Below, piece by piece: positions 60,813 to 64,000 of a stretch of 64,000 nt of DNA (position 1 is the stretch's first letter; every line of letters begins with the position of its first letter). The position numbers and the translations under genes were made by a program. The notes below the pieces were generated by a model. That model had not been told where the DNA came from. It saw nothing but the letters and a program-made list of their open reading frames with translations, and did not search any database. The stretch is taken from contig NC_092864.1 of assembly GCF_032062135.1 (NCBI RefSeq), forward strand, positions 18,419,114 to 18,483,113, given 5' to 3'. Source of the stretch: Pyxicephalus adspersus (taxonomy: Eukaryota; Chordata; Amphibia; Anura; Pyxicephalidae).

Positions 60813-62043
60813 CTGTGTAAACATAGCAGATAGGAAAACCATGTCATCACATGACGTAACTACTGTTACATGTCAAGAACTGGTGTGCATTTAGAAGCAA
60901 ACTAGATTGGATTTACTAAAGCAATAAGGATTTCGCTTAGTAAAAGTTATGTTCACTGAGCTTGAACAATGAACAATGAACAATTCTGGTACGAAGCAAT
61001 TAGTAACAAACGGCAATAGGGAAAAAAGAACAAAATGTTGCCACCCCAACCTTGGGGTCTGAGTATTGGTTTGCCTCAAACTCTTAAAGATGTTTGATAT
61101 TGGATACTTCAATATATATTCTTTTTGTTCATTTAACCTATGCCTTGGCATTGATTGGGTTTGGATACCATTAATCTTGATACAGAATTAGAGATACCTA
61201 TATCAATATTTTATTTTTATACCTAAATACAGTAGGTTGATCTTTCCTTTTGTTCTCATGAGCTTTGGTTTGCCTCAAACTCTTGAAGAAGTTAAGCCGA
61301 AACACGTTGAGTAATGGCATAACCAGAAAACCAACAAACCTGTTACTGATTTTGTTAAGCTATTTGTTCGTATTAGCTACATGTATATATTTGGATCACT
61401 GAAAATAATTCAGAATGTGTTTTGCACAATCTTGCTTTCTCTGACCCAAATGGTTATACTTTATAATGTTTATTTGTTTGTGAACTTCAATAAAAAATGT
61501 ATTTGAATTTTATATATGTCCTATAATCCCATTTTTTCTATGCTCAGGTATTTGTTCCAACTCTCTGCACCTGGAAGCTTAGGATGTTTCTGTCCTTTTG
61601 TCGTATATCAGTGCTTCCTACTTTATTCTCCATAATATAACATTAATAAATATTCAATTAGATGCAAAGAAATCCTCATTCAGAGACTCAGAAGTTCACA
61701 GGCTCAGAAACTCATCTCAGAAACCAATAAAGGTGCTTGGAAAAGTGAAATGAATGGTGGTAGTAACTCTTTGGCAGACCTGTGAAAATCTGTCTCAGTT
61801 TGCCACCCAGAATTTTGGTCACAGGGGTCTCAAGTGTATCTAAAACTATTGCAAAGACGTTGCTAGCTAATTTCCTTCTAAATATGCTACTAATTTCCTT
61901 CACACATGTGAGTATATGCTTGTATTCTATAACTAGTTTAATAGATACGCCTATGAGAACTGCATGAGTTTTATACAGTTGCAGCGGTATATTTGACATT
62001 TTACAGCAAATAAGTTTTTGTATTAGTCACTGAGCTGTGATAC
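60813..62043. other. Receptor intron with an 'aagccgaaacacgtt' repeat fragment
   Basis: Contains tggtttgcctcaaactctt twice (about 61067 and 61266), the second followed by gaagaagttaagccgaaaca. This is part of a dispersed repeat related to 41690-41790. No exon seen. Confidence 0.45.
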
Positions 62044-62186
62044 CTTCCAGGATGAAGTATGTTTCTTCAGCTGTGATTCACATTTTAAATTAGGACTTCC
62101 AAGATATTCCTCATAACCCTTCCACATTATCACATAAGTAGAATTATTGATCTTGTAGGAAGCATTGACAGGTGGATCCAGCTTGA
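62044..62186 (-). CDS. il21r: il21r-like exon: start of the second fibronectin-type domain
   Basis: A 143-base exon after tttgcacag. With the preceding base it reads IKLDPPVNASYKINNSTYVI, then MWKGYEEYLGSPNLKCESQL and KKHTSSWK. The xPPxN start and the Trp before KGYEE are typical for the membrane-proximal domain of the family. Sequons NAS and NST. It ends in phase 0 at AAG|gtatca. Confidence 0.8.
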
Positions 62187-62244
62187 CTGTGCAAAGATAA
62201 AGGATAGGATTAATATTTGGACATACTTTGTTCATCTATATAAC

Positions 62245-62725
62245 TCTTGTCCCCATTCATCACCTGTAGTGCCCAGAGATCGTAGTGGAACTGCAAAAGT
62301 AATTTGCAGTTCAGTTTCCCACGTGACGTCAGATTACTTCTGCAGTTCTACTACAATATCCGGGCACTACAAGTGATGAATGGGGACTTGTCCCTTTCCA
62401 TCACCTGTAGTGGGCTGTATTCTTGGATAGAGAAACTCTATCCAAGAACACATAGTAGAAGCACAGCGGGGCAACAGCGATTGCTGTTGCAGTGCTGTAC
62501 TATGTGTATTTGGATAAAGAAACTTTCTCCAACAACACATACAACTAGTAAAGGGCTGCGAGAGCAATCTGATTGCTCTTGCAGCCCCTAAAAGACCCTT
62601 AAAAAACAGAATTCTTGCACCATTGACTTCAATGGTGTTCGAATACGGCATTTGATCACCTGGAGAATTTCTCACTATTCGATCGAATAGCTGCCGAATA
62701 GTGAGCTATTCGACCAACACTATTT
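62245..62725. repeat. Cluster of nested palindromes
   Basis: First hairpin about 62252-62386: ccccattcatcacctgtagt and ggaactgcaaaagtaat mirrored by attacttctgcagttctact and ctacaagtgatgaatgggg. Then cttggatagagaaactctatccaag (62434-62458) and a looser pair around 62545-62587 (ggctgcgagagcaatc / gattgctcttgcagcc). Then ctattcgatcgaatag (62675-62690) with outer arms. Lies in the receptor intron upstream of exon 62044-62186. MITE-like; family unknown. Confidence 0.75.
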
Positions 62726-62802
62726 ATATAAATATATAGAAGCTGTAAATGAAAAACAATTTTTGAATTGTGACATGGCAAAAGGGGTCATCTTTCTCCT
62801 CG

Positions 62803-62831
62803 TTATGTATGTATGTATGTATGTATGTATG

Positions 62832-62869
<38 letters not shown>
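62803..62869. repeat. (TATG)n-(TA)n compound microsatellite
   Basis: About eight tatg units followed by a TA run and acacac. Confidence 0.92.
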
Positions 62870-62874
<5 letters not shown>

Positions 62875-63484
62875 GCCCCCTAAACAGTACTTGCATATGA
62901 ATAATAAATCCTAAAAGTACAATACACACAATTTTTAAGCATAGACCAAATGCAAGGGTCATATGGGGTGTTTATGTATAAAATATTTAGAACTTGACTT
63001 TAGAACTTCTGAACTCTGTAACTCCTGAATGTTATTTTTCTTTGAAGAACTGTAAAAAGGGACTTTTTATACTGTGAGCTGTATTAGTGGATTATGGTAC
63101 CATGGTACTGTTCAACCAAATGTGCAATGGACTAAAAGACTGAGGTAATCCTAAGTATTAATTTTTCTGCTGGTATCGTCTGAGAGAATACTGCTATCTA
63201 TTTGTCCAAGTGACCAGTATCACTATCATTCGAAATTGGAATATCACAATTTACAGTTGGTATTGGATAAGGTCCGATTCTAAGTAAATCGCACTGCAAA
63301 GCATGCTAACGCAGGATTGCTATTGCATTGCTTTATTATTTTCCCCACATTTTAATGCAATGCAGGGAAGCTCATTAAAAGCACCGCAGTATGTATGCCA
63401 AAACCATGGGTAAGCTTCTGTATTCAGTGCATGTGTGTAGAAGCCTTTGCTGGTAATATTCAATATATATATAGTTTTACTTAC

Positions 63485-63660
63485 TGTGGCAACTCTGTGC
63501 AAATGTCTCAATCTCATCCAGGATTCTATTAGTGGTATTATCTTGTACTGATAAATTATAGAACTCCGTTTCATCGGCCATCAGACCAGTTATATTGCAA
63601 CTGAATTTATTATGTGATATTTTTAGGAGGAGGCATTGCTTGTTCTTTGTATTTAAATGT
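63485..63660 (-). CDS. il21r: il21r-like exon: N-terminal receptor domain
   Basis: A 176-base exon after ccctacag with a gtaagt donor. It reads HLNTKNKQCLLLKISHNKFS, then CNITGLMADETEFYNLSVQD, then NTTNRILDEIETFAQSCH. It has three Cys and the sequons NIT, NLS and NTT. Spacing and content match the second half of the first receptor domain of IL-21R. It starts in phase 2 and ends in phase 1. The first coding exon(s) with signal peptide must lie beyond the right edge or went unseen. Confidence 0.78.
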
Positions 63661-64000
63661 CTGTAGGGAAATGAAAAGGTTAATCAAAAAATGTATTTAT
63701 TAAATGCTCACATTAGCAAAGCAAGTTTAGTGTTGCTCGCCAACTTAAACCTAACGCTCATTTTTTGACAGAATCTTTCACGATTAAAACCTGGAAGCTG
63801 TCATTACTGACCTGTTTTACCTATCTATCAAAATTGTTTCAACATCGTGAATCACTGCCCCTGATTCATCAAGCAGAATCGGATTATCGCTCGTGCATTC
63901 TTATTCGCGATCCGAAATCGTACGCCGTCGCGCTATTCAGCAACTGAAAAAGCTCGCGGCCGGAGCCGCGCATCTCCGGCAGGTTTACACTGGCGAGCCT
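63661..64000. other. Receptor upstream intron; CpG-dense edge
   Basis: From about 63880 the sequence turns CpG-rich (tcgtacgccgtcgcgct, gctcgcggccggagccgcgc), with gccggag mirrored by ctccggc. It begins after gcccctgattcatcaagcag, an opening like the repeat C ends, so it is probably a young repeat running off the window rather than a promoter. No receptor exon recognised. Confidence 0.45.

Larger units (their letters stand above)
54740..63660 (-). other. il21r: Class I cytokine receptor gene, IL-21R-like (five exons seen, partial)
   Basis: Five minus-strand exons in matching phase: 63485-63660, 62044-62186, 60632-60812, 55538-55622 and 54740-55114. They encode an N-terminal cytokine-receptor domain, a fibronectin-type domain with WSEWS, a box 1-like juxtamembrane part and a cytoplasmic tail. 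Blocks resembling mammalian IL-21R are MADETEFYNLSVQ (human MADDIFSVNITDQ), KGYEE (SDYED) and SEFEMDSDYDLRLR (LEFRKDSSYELQVR). The juxtamembrane VHNGNFQ and the VKLDPP-like join are closer to IL-9R, so IL-9R is the alternative. Such receptors pair with the common gamma chain and signal through JAK1/JAK3-STAT. The transmembrane exon (expected between 55622 and 60632) and the 5' exon(s) beyond 63660 were not found. Confidence 0.8.

Overview
This is a vertebrate nuclear window, most likely from a frog. The evidence is long introns with GT-AG boundaries, CpG-poor AT-rich intergenic DNA, many CR1/L2-type LINE 3' fragments, and many short palindromic non-autonomous repeats of the kind common in amphibian genomes. 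The species cannot be named from the sequence. Nothing prokaryotic or CRISPR-like is present. I see no unknown gene system; the interest lies in two real genes, their shared neighbourhood, and the repeats.

Layout, left to right. (1) About 3.2-28.1 kb, minus strand: the 5' half of pdpk1 (3-phosphoinositide-dependent protein kinase 1). Ten coding exons join in a consistent phase, from the start codon at 28138 to the end of the kinase domain at 3176. The PH-domain exons lie beyond the left edge. Intron 1 is about 16.5 kb, full of repeats, and holds a 520-base N gap (27154-27673) next to a 67-bp tandem repeat. (2) About 28.1-28.45 kb: a CpG-rich promoter with a consensus CRE palindrome and inverted CCAAT boxes. 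It may be bidirectional, because a strong splice donor follows an ATG on the plus strand at 28422. (3) 28.5-53.9 kb: no convincing gene. It holds a degenerate 214-bp tandem repeat, a CpG-rich palindromic element, a 46-bp and a 25-bp minisatellite, a Tc1-like transposase relic and a duplication of roughly 1 kb. (4) 54.7-63.7 kb, minus strand: five exons of a class I cytokine receptor of the common-gamma family. It looks most like the IL-21 receptor, with IL-9R as the alternative. It has a WSXWS motif, a box 1-like segment and a short cytoplasmic tail. The transmembrane exon and the first exon(s) were not found.

The two genes lie in tandem on the minus strand, about 26.6 kb apart. Pdpk1 acts in PI3K-AKT signalling and the receptor in JAK-STAT signalling; nothing in the sequence shows that they are co-regulated. 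Exon ends were set by hand from splice consensus, phase continuity and family similarity. Repeat ends are approximate. Repeat families A-F are labels made for this window, not database names.
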